From NCBI GenBank assembly GCA_048772705.1, contig JBLWGC010000036.1:270175-334174 (forward strand): DNA of 64,000 nt, read 5' to 3'. A program made the translations under genes and the position numbers. The stretch is from Leidyana gryllorum EB-2025a (lineage: Eukaryota > Apicomplexa). Shown here in pieces: positions 40,264 to 50,696 of the stretch. The notes below the pieces were generated by a model that saw nothing but the letters and a program-made list of their open reading frames with translations, had not been told where the DNA came from and made no database searches. Position 1 is the first letter of the stretch. Every line of letters starts with the position of its first letter.

Positions 40264-41097
40264 TCACTCAGGCTTGGCCTTGAGGTACATGGTCAATTTG
40301 AGAGTCTGCTTCGGTGGGATGTTAAGACGAGTCTTGGGGTCGTTGAGTCCATCAGCGCCCCACACAACCGGCTCGAAGCACACAAAGTTATGATCTGCAG
40401 CGCCATTGGGTTCAGACCAGATTTGGATCCGTTGGTAGTAGTACTCCCCAGCCGGGCTCGGTTCTTCCTCAAACTTCATAGTGCCCAAGTTGGGGAATTT
40501 GATGGTTGCAGCTTTGCTAAATGCAACATTGTAATCTGGGGTGGTTTCCTTGGTTTCCCAGTCCCAATCCGAGGTCTTGAAACCCTCAAAGTCCACCTCC
40601 AGTCCCTTCTTGTCTGCCTGCGCACAGGTGAAGTAGGGGTGAAGTCCTGGCTGCACCGGGAGCACTTTGTTCTCTTCTCGGTTCTCAAAGATGGCCTCGT
40701 GTTTGATCACTCCCTCCTCTACCAGAGTCGCGTTCATGGTGAACTTGAACTTGAAAGGGTACATCTTGAAGGTGTCGTCATTGTTCTCGATGTAGCAAGA
40801 GACACCGTCCTCCCGAGGCTGTTCGACGTTCCACTTCATGTTGCGACCGAATCCGTGATGCGGCAATTTGGTACCCGTTTCCAGGAAGGTCTTGTCACCT
40901 CGGAGAGAGCTAAAGTTGGGAACCATCAGGGGAAGACCGGCGCGCATCAAATTCTTGGTTTGGACTGGTCGGTAGAGTACCTCCCAGTTTTTCACCTTGA
41001 ACCCAGTCACCAGACAACGCTCTGGCATGACACGCATCTCAGTGTCCCCCTTACGGAACACCAACTCGCTGTCGAAAGCCTGCTCCTCGAACGACAT
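40264..41097 (-). CDS. Aldose/hexose-6-phosphate mutarotase-like (galactose mutarotase fold)
   Basis: One uninterrupted frame of 277 aa. The motif PGLHPYF carries the conserved His, NFSSLRGDK and HGFGRNMKW mark the N-terminal half of the fold, and CFEPVVWGADGLNDP carries the catalytic Glu and the conserved end of the D-hexose-6-phosphate mutarotase (YeaD/YMR099c) group. These enzymes interconvert alpha and beta anomers of glucose 6-phosphate or related sugars. It lies directly upstream of the hexokinase-like gene on the same strand (74 bp), which gives a thematic link to hexose metabolism. It has no introns, unlike most neighbours. Confidence 0.88.
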   Translation of the reverse strand: MSFEEQAFDSELVFRKGDTEMRVMPERCLVTGFKVKNWEVLYRPVQTKNLMRAGLPLMVPNFSSLRGDKTFLETGTKLPHHGFGRNMKWNVEQPREDGVSCYIENNDDTFKMYPFKFKFTMNATLVEEGVIKHEAIFENREENKVLPVQPGLHPYFTCAQADKKGLEVDFEGFKTSDWDWETKETTPDYNVAFSKAATIKFPNLGTMKFEEEPSPAGEYYYQRIQIWSEPNGAADHNFVCFEPVVWGADGLNDPKTRLNIPPKQTLKLTMYLKAKPE

Positions 41098-41269
41098 TTG
41101 AACAACTCAAACAAAAAGTAGATTTATTCAAAAGAGCCAACAAGTCTGTGCACCCGCGTTTGGGGCGGCAGCGGCGTCGTCGTCGTCCCCTCCGCACACA
41201 GATCGGGACATCCCTATTCTCGCTCCCCAGGTTTGATGGACACATCGTCGAGCAGTCAACATTGAAACG

Positions 41270-42773
41270 TTAAGAGGAGGTTTCCTCTGACGACACTGCC
41301 GGTTTGGCCACAGGCTTGCGCTCTTCGCCACCCGCCTGGCCAGATGCCGCCGACACGTTTTGTGGATTCACAAGAAAATCACTCTCGTATCGGGGAGTCC
41401 TCCGAAAACGACTGAACTGAGTCCCCCAGCTGGTATTGGCCGCCGGAGTGGCCGAAGGGACCACTATCCGTTGACGTCGCTCAGTGTCGTACGAACTGAT
41501 GAACGGGGAGGACGCAGTGGGCGACGCTGGCTTGCTCTCCTGCTCAGCCGTCGAAGCTGTTAGGGTGGGGGGTTTGGGCGGGAGCAGAGGCGACAGCGAT
41601 AAGGTCGGAGCTTGTTGACTGTGACAACGGGGTCGGAAAGGGCTCGAGGGCGACTCTTCGGCTGTCTGTTCCTCGAGAATAGGCCTCGAATTCGCGGTTT
41701 GTTGTTCGAGATTCATCCTCTCATACGCCGCGACTCGGGCTCGCGAAAGGCTGCTCACTCGTCTCCGTGGCGCTCGGGTCCCTTCCACCGAATCCGGCTG
41801 GGATCGCGCCTGGAGCAAACTGTCGCCCGGATGCTCCCCTTCCGGCAGGGCAAAGTTGTACGGCAGCCGTTTCAAATTCCGCAATACTGTTAACTTCACC
41901 ATCTCCGTGTCTATATTTTCTCGGATACGCTCAGCCTCAAGCAGCTCTCTGCGTCTCTCGACTGCCAATTGCTCCCGCATCCGCAGCAAAGCCCGAGTGA
42001 TCCGCCCTTCAATAACCTGAGCCACGGCATCTTGTTCTCGAGGCCGTCGTCGCCGAGGGGCAGCTACCGGAGCCTCCATGTCTTCAGATGGCGGCTGATC
42101 AGCTTGTGGTCTCCGTCGTTGGCGCCTCGCGCGCAGGGAGGCCTCAATTCCGTTGTATCGGGTCGAGGCTGCCACAGAGTCAGCCATCGCATTCTCCAAG
42201 TTATATTCGGTTTGAGTATAGTCAGCATCGTTGGACTCGTTTTGAGGAGTATCTTCCTCCTCGTAATAGAAGAAATTCTCATCTCCGTCTTCTTCTTGTT
42301 CGAGGGTGTCACTGAGAAAAACCTGCTTCACGTGTCTCACATCGATCAGAACCCCATTGGTTCGATACATTCCGAGTTGACTGAATCGTAGACGGCATTG
42401 CGGGCAGGATGTGTCTCTCCGAGCCCAGAACTGACATGACAGCATTATTTCAGAGCGGCATCATGGGAGGTTATGACTCACCTTGATGCAATTGGGGTGA
42501 AATAAGTGCTGGCATATGTCAGGCTGTCCAATGAGCACTAAATCATCTTCTGGATTGTAACCGGCTTCAGTATTGTCCACCAAAGGCAAAAGACAGGCGC
42601 CTACCGTTCAAGAAAATCCAAAGATAAGCTTCTGATCCCTAAGGCTTACCACAATCCTCAGTAGTCAGCTTTTCTAGGTGTAAATGTACAGCGGGGAAGC
42701 TGGTGGAGTCAATTCGACGCCGTTTGAGGCGGTCCTGCAGTCCGCCAGCACTCCCTTTACCTGTTGTGGACAT
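41270..42773 (-). CDS. RING-type E3 ubiquitin ligase
   Basis: Three exons (42773-42650, 42600-42482, 42430-41270) encode 467 aa. The RING is split over the first three exons: DCGAC (C-x2-C), then a long loop, then DICQHLFHPNC and FWARRDTSCPQCRLRF, giving a C2...C-H-H-C...C-x2-C RING-H2-like pattern within residues 40-105. The rest is acidic, then Arg-rich, then Ser/Pro-rich and mostly disordered, without a transmembrane segment. RING proteins bring E2 enzymes to substrates; the substrate here is unknown. Introns are 49 and 51 nt. The start is 66 bp from the divergent SNARE gene, across a TA-rich stretch. Confidence 0.85.
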
Positions 42774-42839
42774 TTTATATATATATACAACTGCTATCTA
42801 AGGGGTTATTGAATTTGGAATGCTTTTCAGTCAGAGTTG

Positions 42840-43879
42840 ATGGTGTCGCACCAAAATTACAGTCAGTTCATGCAGGATGAAGACGAGCGATATCTAAACC
42901 TATGTGGCAAGATTAAGCGGAGGATAGAATGGATGCGTGATGCTGCTCAAGAATTCAGTGACGTAAGCGCTAAAAGGAGGGTGCCGTGCCCGAATGCTCG
43001 ATTCACCACGACAGCCTCCTGCATTCGGAGGAAATAGCTCCTCGACGGATATGACATCTCGAATGCGAGTAGTCCATAGCATTGTTCGAAGCACACGCAG
43101 TGACCTTTCGCGTCTCCACAATCTCGCCACACTCGACTACCTAAATGAAGCGGAGAAGGTATGTGCATAGTCAAAGTACGTTGCTCAAGTCATGTCTTTC
43201 TCTACAGTCTAAACGCCAACAAATGTGCCGGGCCCTCTCTGCAGCCCTACATCATGCTTTGAAAGCAATCGAGCTACGGGCCAGTCGAGGTGAGCAGCGG
43301 CAGATCTCGGCCTTTTGTTATAAGATCCTCATGTAAGGCTTGGGGTCAACTACTACTGGGAGCCGGCGACCCTCCTCGATGAGTCAGTCGAGTATGACCA
43401 GCGCCAAGCAGTCTCTGGGAGCTGTAGGGGGCAACGAATTCGTACGGGTTGAAATATCGGATGCCAGCGTTAGCGGCGAGAACACTGACCTCGAAGAACA
43501 AGCCAATTTGTTGACAAGTTTGCAACGTGACATTGAACATATTGCCCAAATGCAGCGAGACTTCAGCTCAATTGTGGCCGCAGGGACTGAGGATTTAGCA
43601 CAGATTGAGGCATCTGCTTCGACAGCATTGCTTCAGGTGTCGGACGCTCATGCTCAGCTGACTGTTGCTTCCGAGACGGAGTCTTCCCGGAGATTCACCT
43701 TGTAAGTTGCCAGTGGAAGGGGGGAACAGGGCGTGTGTATGTCGTGTTTGTGTCTCCTAGTGGCACTGTGTCTGTGTGGTAGCGGTAAATTGAGGGTAAG
43801 ACGATGCGATTGCAGGCTGGTGGTGATCGGTGTAGTGATATTCGCATTGACCATTGCGGCCCTAGTCATGTTTTTGTGA
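42840..43879 (+). CDS. Syntaxin-like SNARE with substituted zero layer
   Basis: Five exons (42840-42962, 43015-43158, 43208-43289, 43338-43701, 43816-43879) encode 258 aa. The C-terminal half has a SNARE helix (QANLLTSLQRDIEHIAQMQR and on to LAQIEASASTALLQV) followed by a membrane anchor, VVIGVVIFALTIAALVMFL, that ends at the stop. Compared with the first syntaxin of the window (VEAQGELLDQIE), this protein reads VAAGTEDLAQIE, so Gly replaces the zero-layer Gln. The N-terminal part is helical. It is most like Qa-SNAREs of the ER/Golgi type, but the subfamily is not clear. The last intron is 114 nt. The next gene starts 13 bp after the stop. An alternative donor inside the final codons (TTTTT|GTGAGC) could add a cytosolic tail. 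Confidence 0.78.
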
Positions 43880-43892
43880 GCATAAAAATCTG

Positions 43893-45125
43893 ATGGCCGC
43901 CGCTCCAGCTGGCGGAGAGTCGCGAGCACTGGGAGCGTGGGTTGTGAGAGATAATGTAGAACCTCCACCTTATTGGAGATATCAAACCTTGCTGTTTGGA
44001 CGGTCTGCGATGATCTTGGGGGCTGTATATCTATTCGAGTACCTGTTTAGAAGACATCCGAACATCTTACCACTCATATGCAGATCGCTGAACGACTCGC
44101 AGCGACGCCTGAAGGTTTTCAACATCGAGATCAGTGGCAATGTGCGCCGAGCGACAACGCGCATTATAAGCGGGTATTTATGGGTGCTACGGGCCGCAGT
44201 AGTCGTCGTTGTCTGTTACATCTGGGACGCGCTGATTGTGCGAACGGCCCAATTCGATCTGAGCCTGTCCTCCTCTTGGAACTCGGTGACCCTGAACTGT
44301 GCCACTGGATGGCATTGTTACGCTCTGAATTATCCAAGCGCGGTTGAGGGGCCCGGCGGACTGACAAAGGTGTCTGGAATCTCTCACTTCTTGAGAGTGT
44401 ACTTTGTTTGGGATCTAGTGGAGGTCTGTGACTACTTCTTTACTGCAGACGAGTTGGGTCCCTCGTTGGTACACGATCAAAGACACCGAGAAAATTCGGT
44501 ATCGTGCTGGTCAATCGGCACAAGTTCCTTCACTGAGATATGTGGAGGTCTGGGAGTTTGCTTTGCGATCGCTGGGCTAATCATCCTGGGCTTCGAGTGG
44601 CTGACCGCCCTTCTCCTACGGCACCGGAGCAAGCGTCCGCGATTCAATCTGTACACGTGCGTCAAAGTGCTGATGCTGTTGTTTCTGATATCATGGGTGT
44701 TTGTACTGGTCTGGGAGGCGTTGACTGCCATATCGGTCTGGACGGTGCACCTGACCTCGTTGGTGGCTCCCATCCTCTTTTGGCAAGCCGCGTCGGTGGC
44801 GCAGATACTACAAGCGGAGTTGCAACTACTGGATGACGCCAAGGCAGCGTAAGTTCCCGGCGTTCGGCTGGACGTTATTCAGGGTGTTCACAGGGCGTTG
44901 GCGAGTCCTGAAGTAGGCCTAGCATTGGACAAAGTGAGTGTTAGAACGCGCGCGCGCTAGACTGCCAAGTAACTGTTTGGCTTGCAGATCGCTGGTTCTA
45001 GAGGTCACTTGGATGAGGGGTCATTCGAGGACCTCCAGAATGGCGAGGTATCGCGTCGGGCTAGGTATAGACCCCGAGCACTTGTCGCCCGTTTTCGACG
45101 ACGGGCTGCACAAGAAGCCAGTTAG
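43893..45125 (+). CDS. Multi-pass membrane protein, 377 aa
   Basis: Three exons (43893-44848, 44894-44933, 44988-45125). About five hydrophobic segments are visible: around residues 34-52 (AMILGAVYLFEYLF), 92-113 (YLWVLRAAVVVVVCYIW), 213-240 (LGVCFAIAGLIILGFEWL), 252-275 (VLMLLFLISWVFVLVW) and 283-300. Between the second and third is a loop with several Cys, possibly luminal. The C-terminal tail is basic (RRARYRPRALVARFRRR). I do not recognise the family. A second acceptor choice for intron 1 would stop early, so the one giving ALASPEVGLALDK is preferred. The gene follows the SNARE gene on the same strand by only 13 bp. Confidence 0.75.
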
Positions 45126-45183
45126 GAAACAAAAAAGGGGTCTCAAATAAACGAAACGTTGTGATCAGTCGGAGTCGAGTAAC

Positions 45184-45243
45184 AAAAAACGCCTTGTTTT
45201 TTAGCACTGTTGCTTGCTGTGGTGTCCTACAGAAGCGTAGGAC
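45184..45243 (+). promoter_or_regulatory. Two small hairpins in the eIF4A leader
   Basis: AAAAAAC (45184-45190) pairs with GTTTTTT (45196-45202) across a 5-nt loop. GTCCTAC (45224-45230) pairs perfectly with GTAGGAC (45237-45243) across a 6-nt loop. The second ends 25 bp before the eIF4A start codon. Both would lie in the 5' leader if transcription starts upstream. A function is inference; the first may instead relate to 3'-end formation of the preceding gene. Confidence 0.4.
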
Positions 45244-45268
45244 GTGGCCGATTCCTTAAAGAGAGAAG

Positions 45269-46502
45269 ATGTCAAGTGACGAACAAGTTCAGCAGCCCCC
45301 CCAAGACGCTATTGGGACCAACTGCGATGAAGTGGTCGAGACTTTTGAGGGCTTGAACCTCTGCGAGGGCCTGGTCCGTGGCATCTACGCCTACGGTTTC
45401 GAGAAGCCTTCTGCCATTCAGCAGAGGGGAATCAAGCCCATCCTGGAGGGTCACGACACCATCGGTCAGGCTCAGTCCGGTACTGGAAAGACTGCCACTT
45501 TCGCCATCGCCGCGATCCAGAAAGTGAACCTCAAGTTGTTCCAATGCCAAGCCCTTATCCTGGCGCCCACTCGTGAGTTGGCCCAGCAGATCCAGAAGGT
45601 CGTGCTCGCCCTCGGTAACTACCTCCGCATCCGCTGTCACGCCTGCGTCGGTGGTACCGATGTTCGCGAGGACGTCCACAAGCTCAAGGACGGAGTCCAC
45701 ATCGTCGTCGGTACCCCCGGCCGTGTGCTCGACATGGTTGTCAACCGCCAGTGCCTGTCCCTGAACAGCCTCAAGCTCTTCGTCCTCGACGAGGCCGATG
45801 AGATGCTTAGCCGTGGTTTCAAGAGCCAAATCCACGATGTCTTCCAGCACCTGCCCAACGACATCCAAGTTGCCCTCTTCTCCGCCACCATGCCCAATGA
45901 AATTCTCGAACTCACTCAGCGCTTCATGCGGAAACCTCGTATCATTCTGGTTAAGAAGGACGAGCTCACCCTCGAGGGTATCAAACAATTTTTCGTCCTG
46001 CTTGAGCACGAAGAGGAGAAGTACCAGACCCTCGCTGACCTTTACGAGACCATCGAAATCCAAGCCTGTATCATCTACGTCAACTCCCGTAGAAAGGTCG
46101 AGGAACTCGCTCAGCGCATGGTTGATGACTCTCACACTGTCTCTCGCATGGTAAGCCACATCAATTTTAGACTCCACCCGTCATATCTCTCCCCAACAGC
46201 ACGGTGAAATGCCCCAGAGCGAGCGTGAAGTGATCATGAAGGAGTTCCGTAGCGGTTCCAGTCGTGTCCTCATCACCACTGATCTGCTGGCCCGTGGAAT
46301 TGATGTCCAACAAGTCTCTCTGGTCGTCAATTACGACCTCCCAGGCTCTGTTGAAAACTACATCCACCGTATCGGCCGCAGTGGTCGTTTCGGTCGTAAG
46401 GGTGTGGCCATCAACTTTGTCACTCAGCACGACTACGACCAGCTTAAGTACATCGAGACTTACTACAACACTCAGATCGATCCCCTCCCCTCCGAGCTTT
46501 GA
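45269..46502 (+). CDS. EIF4A: Eukaryotic initiation factor 4A (DEAD-box RNA helicase)
   Basis: Two exons (45269-46150 and 46200-46502) encode 394 aa, the normal length. All motifs are canonical: Q-motif [62 protein letters not shown] and [13 protein letters not shown]. eIF4A unwinds mRNA 5' leaders as part of eIF4F. Codon use is strongly biased toward C-ending codons, as expected of a very highly expressed gene; this bias also produces long open frames on the opposite strand that are not genes. The single intron is 49 nt. Confidence 0.98.
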
Positions 46503-46572
46503 GAAGCCCTGTAGCTGTCTTTTTCATTAACTGAGAGCAAATACTAAAAACTGCTTACGCAGCCATTCGACC

Positions 46573-47545
46573 ATGTCTAGCCAGGCTCCAGTGCCCTCTC
46601 GTATGTACGGTGCTCCCTGTAGTAGACCGTAGATCATGCCCTTCCTCCCCCATGCAGGATGCTCCAGGCCTTCAAGGGCCGAAAGAAGGGAGCACAACAG
46701 GGACACTCACTCCTCAAGAAGAAGTCCGATGCTCTCACAGCCCGCTTCCGCGGGATGCTCAAAGAGATTGTGGACGTAAGCTCGGCCTCACCGCCGCCTG
46801 CCAATGCCTTTCAGACTAAGGGCGAGATGGGAGAGGAGATGAAAGAAGCCAGCTACTCCCTGGCTAAGGTCGCTTACGTGACGGATCAGGGTAGCAATTA
46901 CCAGAGCCAGATCATGCAAGCGGTCAAACGCCCTGCTGTCACATTGAAGTTGAGCACTGAGAATGTTGCCGGCGTTCGGCTCCCCGTCTTCCAGATGAAC
47001 ATTGACAACTCTGCTGACAGTGGGTGCCGCACACACGTTTCCTGTAATATTGCTGAGCCGTCAGTTCTGGGTAACATGGGTATCGCGCGCGGCCATCAAG
47101 TTCTGCAAAGTGCCCGGGATCGGTTCCTGCGCTCTCTAACATTGTTGGTGCGACTGGCGTCTATCCAAACTGCCTTCTTCACATTGGACGCGGAAATCAA
47201 GATGACTAATCGACGTGTGAATGCGCTGGACAATGTAAGGGTGCCGCTTGTCGATATAACAACGACTGCCACTCCAGGTTGTCATCCCGACCCTGGAGCA
47301 TAACATCAACTACATTTCGCGCGAACTCGACGAACAAGAACGCGAGGAGTTCTTCAGGTGAGCTGCTGAGCGAGCTGATGGGTTCCGACGTATGTCCTGA
47401 TAGGCTGAAGAAGATTCAGGGTAAGAAAAAGGCCAAAGCGGAGGCCGAAGAAGCCGAGAGGAAAACCTATGCAAAACGCTACGACGACGACCAGAATCAC
47501 TCTTCCACGATATTCGGGCAGAAGGACGCAGATATCATTTTCTGA
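46573..47545 (+). CDS. VMA8: V-type proton ATPase subunit D
   Basis: Six exons (46573-46604, 46658-46775, 46815-47019, 47065-47234, 47278-47357, 47404-47545) encode 248 aa, the usual length. Diagnostic blocks are VPSRMMLQAFKGRKKGAQQG, LLKKKSDALTARFR, NVAGVRLPVF, TLDAEIKMTNRRVNAL, LDEQEREEFFRLKKIQ and the end DADIIF. Subunit D is the central rotor shaft of V1, coupling ATP hydrolysis to proton pumping. Intron 47020-47064 is 45 nt and has no in-frame stop; if it were retained the protein would gain 15 residues. Removing it restores the spacing seen in other subunit D proteins. Confidence 0.97.
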
Positions 47546-47556
47546 GTATTGTCTCA

Positions 47557-48433
47557 ATGGAGAGTTTGTATGGTCTGAAAGAGGGGGACGCAGGCTTGCT
47601 GGTTTGTTCGGAGTTGCAATTTGCCTCCGTCATTGCGGAGGTCAGTTAACTGAGTTGCACTTTCGCTGCTTAGTATATCTCTGTTGCAGGTCGTTGCAGA
47701 GAGGGGTGAGAAAGCGGTGGTCGTCGTGGACGGGTATGGATGTTGGCTAGGCAATGACTTACTCCGATCAGTATCGCAGTTGGTTGTTCGTGACCGGAAG
47801 GAATTGGTGGCCGCCTTTGATGCTTGTTTGTGTGATGATCAGTTGATTCTTTGCATTCTGCCAACAACGCCTGATGTGGAAGACGCCTCCGCTTTCTTCG
47901 AGAGTGATATGTGGGGAAATATAACGACTGTGTTACCGTTCACTGCGTTGTATCCAATCACGGAGCAGTTACGTCAGTGTCACTCGGTGCTCCTATGCCT
48001 GCTCGGTGACACGGATCCATTTGTAGCGCCTCCCCCATCGCTTTTTGCGGCTACGATGCGACTTGGCCCCTCACTGGAGATTGTCGAACGGTCTGTTGAC
48101 CGGGGGGCAGTGTACAAACGGCAGCTGCAGACGTTTAGGCGGTCCCTACGAGAGGCTTTCAGCGGTCTGCAGACCTCCGAGGGAGAGTCTGGCGGCGGCG
48201 GCGGCGAACTGTTGCCCACTTCGGAGGCCAACATTCCGGTCTCTGATGAGGGAGGCGCGATCGCAATGCCTCTGTCTCCACGACAGGGATTATCGCTCTG
48301 CTCTCGCTTCGTCTCAGCCCCGCCTCCGCGGACGCCCAAAGGTGGCAAGAGTCCGAATGGAGTTGACGCTTCGTTTTGGTCAGATTTACAAGAATTGTTA
48401 TCGCCATCGTATCGTGAGGACCGAACTGACTGA
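47557..48433 (+). CDS. Hypothetical protein, 275 aa
   Basis: Two exons (47557-47640, 47690-48433) with a 49-nt intron (donor GTCAGT). The first ATG is only 11 bp after the V-ATPase D stop, on the same strand. The first 150 residues look like a compact alpha/beta domain with several hydrophobic strands (AVVVVDGYGCWLG, LILCILP, SVLLCLLG). The last 100 residues are Gly/Ser/Pro-rich and disordered. No family is recognised. Co-transcription with VMA8, or a promoter inside VMA8, is implied by the spacing (inference). Confidence 0.75.
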
Positions 48434-48542
48434 CTGATTGATGAAAGAGTGGTTGGAGATCGATATGTTGGTAATATTCGATATTATTATTTATCATAAA
48501 AGCTTTTGGTCATTGGTGAATGGATCGGAGAGAATTATTACT

Positions 48543-49259
48543 TCACCAGCATGGGAACATGGGGATGTCCGCAAATCGAGACATCAATCCCGGTGTGCAG
48601 CATGGCTCTTCGGGGGTTGGGGGGCAGTCCATGTTGGATTGGCTGTCCCTGACGAGGTGAGGCTGTTCTTCCAAGTTGATGGGGTCCAGTTCTATTTCGC
48701 TGACCCGTGCTACTCGAAGGTCATCGTCGTCAGCTTCATCTTCGTCATATTCGCTGGTTTCTTCCTCCTCCTCGGTATACTCTTCTTCATCTTCGGCAAC
48801 TTCATAGTCGGCTACGCTGACGAGGTGAGTGGCCAAGTTTTTGATAAAGGCGCGGAATAGCTGCCAATGGCACTTGAGATTCTTGCGCCAGTAGTGGATG
48901 AGATATATGGTCCATTGCTGGAAAGGAACTTGGGCAAGACTTGGCTGGTTAACAAAATTCTGAAAGACGGCTTGGAGGGGTTTGGGTTGGGTGACGAGAT
49001 CGCAAGTGCTCTGGCCATAATGATATTTCCATAGGAGTCCCTCAACTAGTTTGAAAATGCATCTCTCTACCAGTGCCGTGCATATAGCCAGATCGGTCTG
49101 CCCCATCCGTTCCTCATTCTCTGCCCACAGTTCTTTGCACTCCTCAACGGCCGCAACCAAGAGGACCTTGAGCTCCAACGAAAGGTACCACCCCGGTTCC
49201 TCGCTACTCACTGGATCGTAGTCATAGATTCGATTCTTGATAATCTCAAGCCTCTCCAT
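48543..49259 (-). CDS. Hypothetical acidic protein, 238 aa
   Basis: A single frame without introns. The N-terminal 150 residues are helical with many Trp, Tyr and Leu (for example LVEGLLWKYHYGQ and QQWTIYLIHYWRKN). A very acidic stretch of Glu and Asp follows, at about residues 155-182, then a Pro/Cys-containing tail. There is no signal peptide or membrane segment. No family is recognised. It is convergent with the preceding gene, with 109 bp between the stops. Confidence 0.72.
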   Translation of the reverse strand: MERLEIIKNRIYDYDPVSSEEPGWYLSLELKVLLVAAVEECKELWAENEERMGQTDLAICTALVERCIFKLVEGLLWKYHYGQSTCDLVTQPKPLQAVFQNFVNQPSLAQVPFQQWTIYLIHYWRKNLKCHWQLFRAFIKNLATHLVSVADYEVAEDEEEYTEEEEETSEYDEDEADDDDLRVARVSEIELDPINLEEQPHLVRDSQSNMDCPPTPEEPCCTPGLMSRFADIPMFPCW

Positions 49260-49282
49260 GACTGCGTAGTCCCAAATTTTTT

Positions 49283-49831
49283 TTAGCCGTCAAGTGCCGA
49301 TCTGTGGCGATAAAGATCATACTTAGGTTCAATGCAGCTGACTATTATGACCAGGTTCGCTGAGTCTGTACTCGTTGCGTCTGACTGAGTAACTGAGAAC
49401 ATAACACCGTAGCTGGAAAAGAAATCACCACAACTTCCCCAAATACGCTTGTAGACTGTGTCACTCTCCCGAAGTCGGCTCAGAATCAGTAACACAACAG
49501 AACCGACTTCTCGCTGCCAGTAAGAATATAGCTTGCCACCAGACCGACTAGCCATAAATTGAGGCAATCGTCATGTAGCCACCTCATTCAAACTCGATCC
49601 CGCACACAATTCTTCTCGGAATCTGTTGGAGTACAGTTCAATCCTGAGGTCGTGTCTCCCATCCACACACACGCGGGCGAACACATACACCAATCCGCCG
49701 AGAGACTCTGCTACAGCTGGAGGTAAGCTAAGGAGGCTATTGATTAGAACGGAAGCATTGCCGATCTGGGGCATTAGCAAAGCACATATCATATACCTCC
49801 TGCTGAGAGTTGCCGTTAAGCCGCCTGGCAT
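49283..49831 (-). CDS. Tentative hypothetical protein, 162 aa
   Basis: Two open stretches can be joined: 49831-49608 (ATG at 49831) and 49547-49283, by removing a 60-nt interval with a weak GTGTGC donor and a TAG acceptor. The result contains plausible protein-like sequence (LINSLLSLPPAVAESLGG, LYSYWQREVGSVVLLILSRL), but the donor is poor and no family is recognised. It could equally be part of a longer minus-strand gene reaching toward 50300. Confidence 0.35.
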
Positions 49832-50696
49832 TCTTCAACTTTAGTGCTCGGCTTCACCACTCCAGATTCCTTCCTGCTGGGAAGACATTCGGATTGCGGC
49901 AGAGGCAGCAGACTAAGTACAATTAAGGTACCACGGTCCGTTGCAGGGCCCGACACTGGTTGAGGTGACGCAAGGATGGGCGGGAATTAGAAGAGTGTTG
50001 GTGTCGTCACTATCATCACGGCTATCGTGATTGGTCTTTGAAGCCGATGTGGAATTTGGCAGTCGTGATTCCCGCCTGTTTCTGTCTGGTGTGGCTCCAA
50101 CATATATAGTACACAACAAGTTCGGGGGTCTATCGCCTAGTGAAGGGGACCGATTTTGTGGCCACAGAGACGAGGTGTCGTCTCTTGAGTTCGTCACTGT
50201 CACCACATCACTGTGTGAGCTCCATGAGACGATCAAGCCATTTTTGTGCTTTAGCCCCGACAGAATAGTGCAACATGATGATAGGAGAGGCAAAATGGCG
50301 GCGGATATCAGAGTTTGAAACGGAATCTGCTCCGATAGTCGGAAACACGGTGGAACGATAGGTCTGTCGTCTGCGATTGAACTTTATTGGTATCGGAATG
50401 TTGTGTCAACCGGGCGAGATTAGCCTTTGTGCTCAATAACGAACCAATAGGTCTATCTGTCAATTGTTCGAAAGCTTCCGTAAGCTCTCCCCCTCGCCCG
50501 TGTGCACCAGCGAGACGATAGACACCACACTTCCGACAGCCACGACAAAGAGCATTCAGCCAGGTAAAAAAGCACCCGCCTGAAATCTGATCACCGATGC
50601 CGAGACGGCGAGAGGGCAGGACTCTTCACCCAATTGAAGCTCGTAGTCAAAAAACCTCAGTGAAAAGACCGTCAATAACGCCAACTGCCGCCAGCC
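49832..50696. other. 865-bp interval, unresolved; exon-like open stretch on the minus strand
   Basis: No firm gene is seen. On the minus strand, from about 50625 to 50313, there is an open frame of about 105 codons without any ATG. It contains a Cys-rich motif (LCRGCRKCGVYRL) followed by soluble-looking sequence, and could be an exon or a decayed gene. A second minus-strand open stretch (50293-49913) also lacks an ATG start. No tRNA, rRNA or clear repeat is visible. Confidence 0.3.

Noticed and set aside
45272-46177. 301-codon open frame antisense to eIF4A
   Set aside because: It is the mirror of strongly C-ending codon use in eIF4A. The protein is a monotonous Leu/Asp/Val/Glu sequence without any family match.
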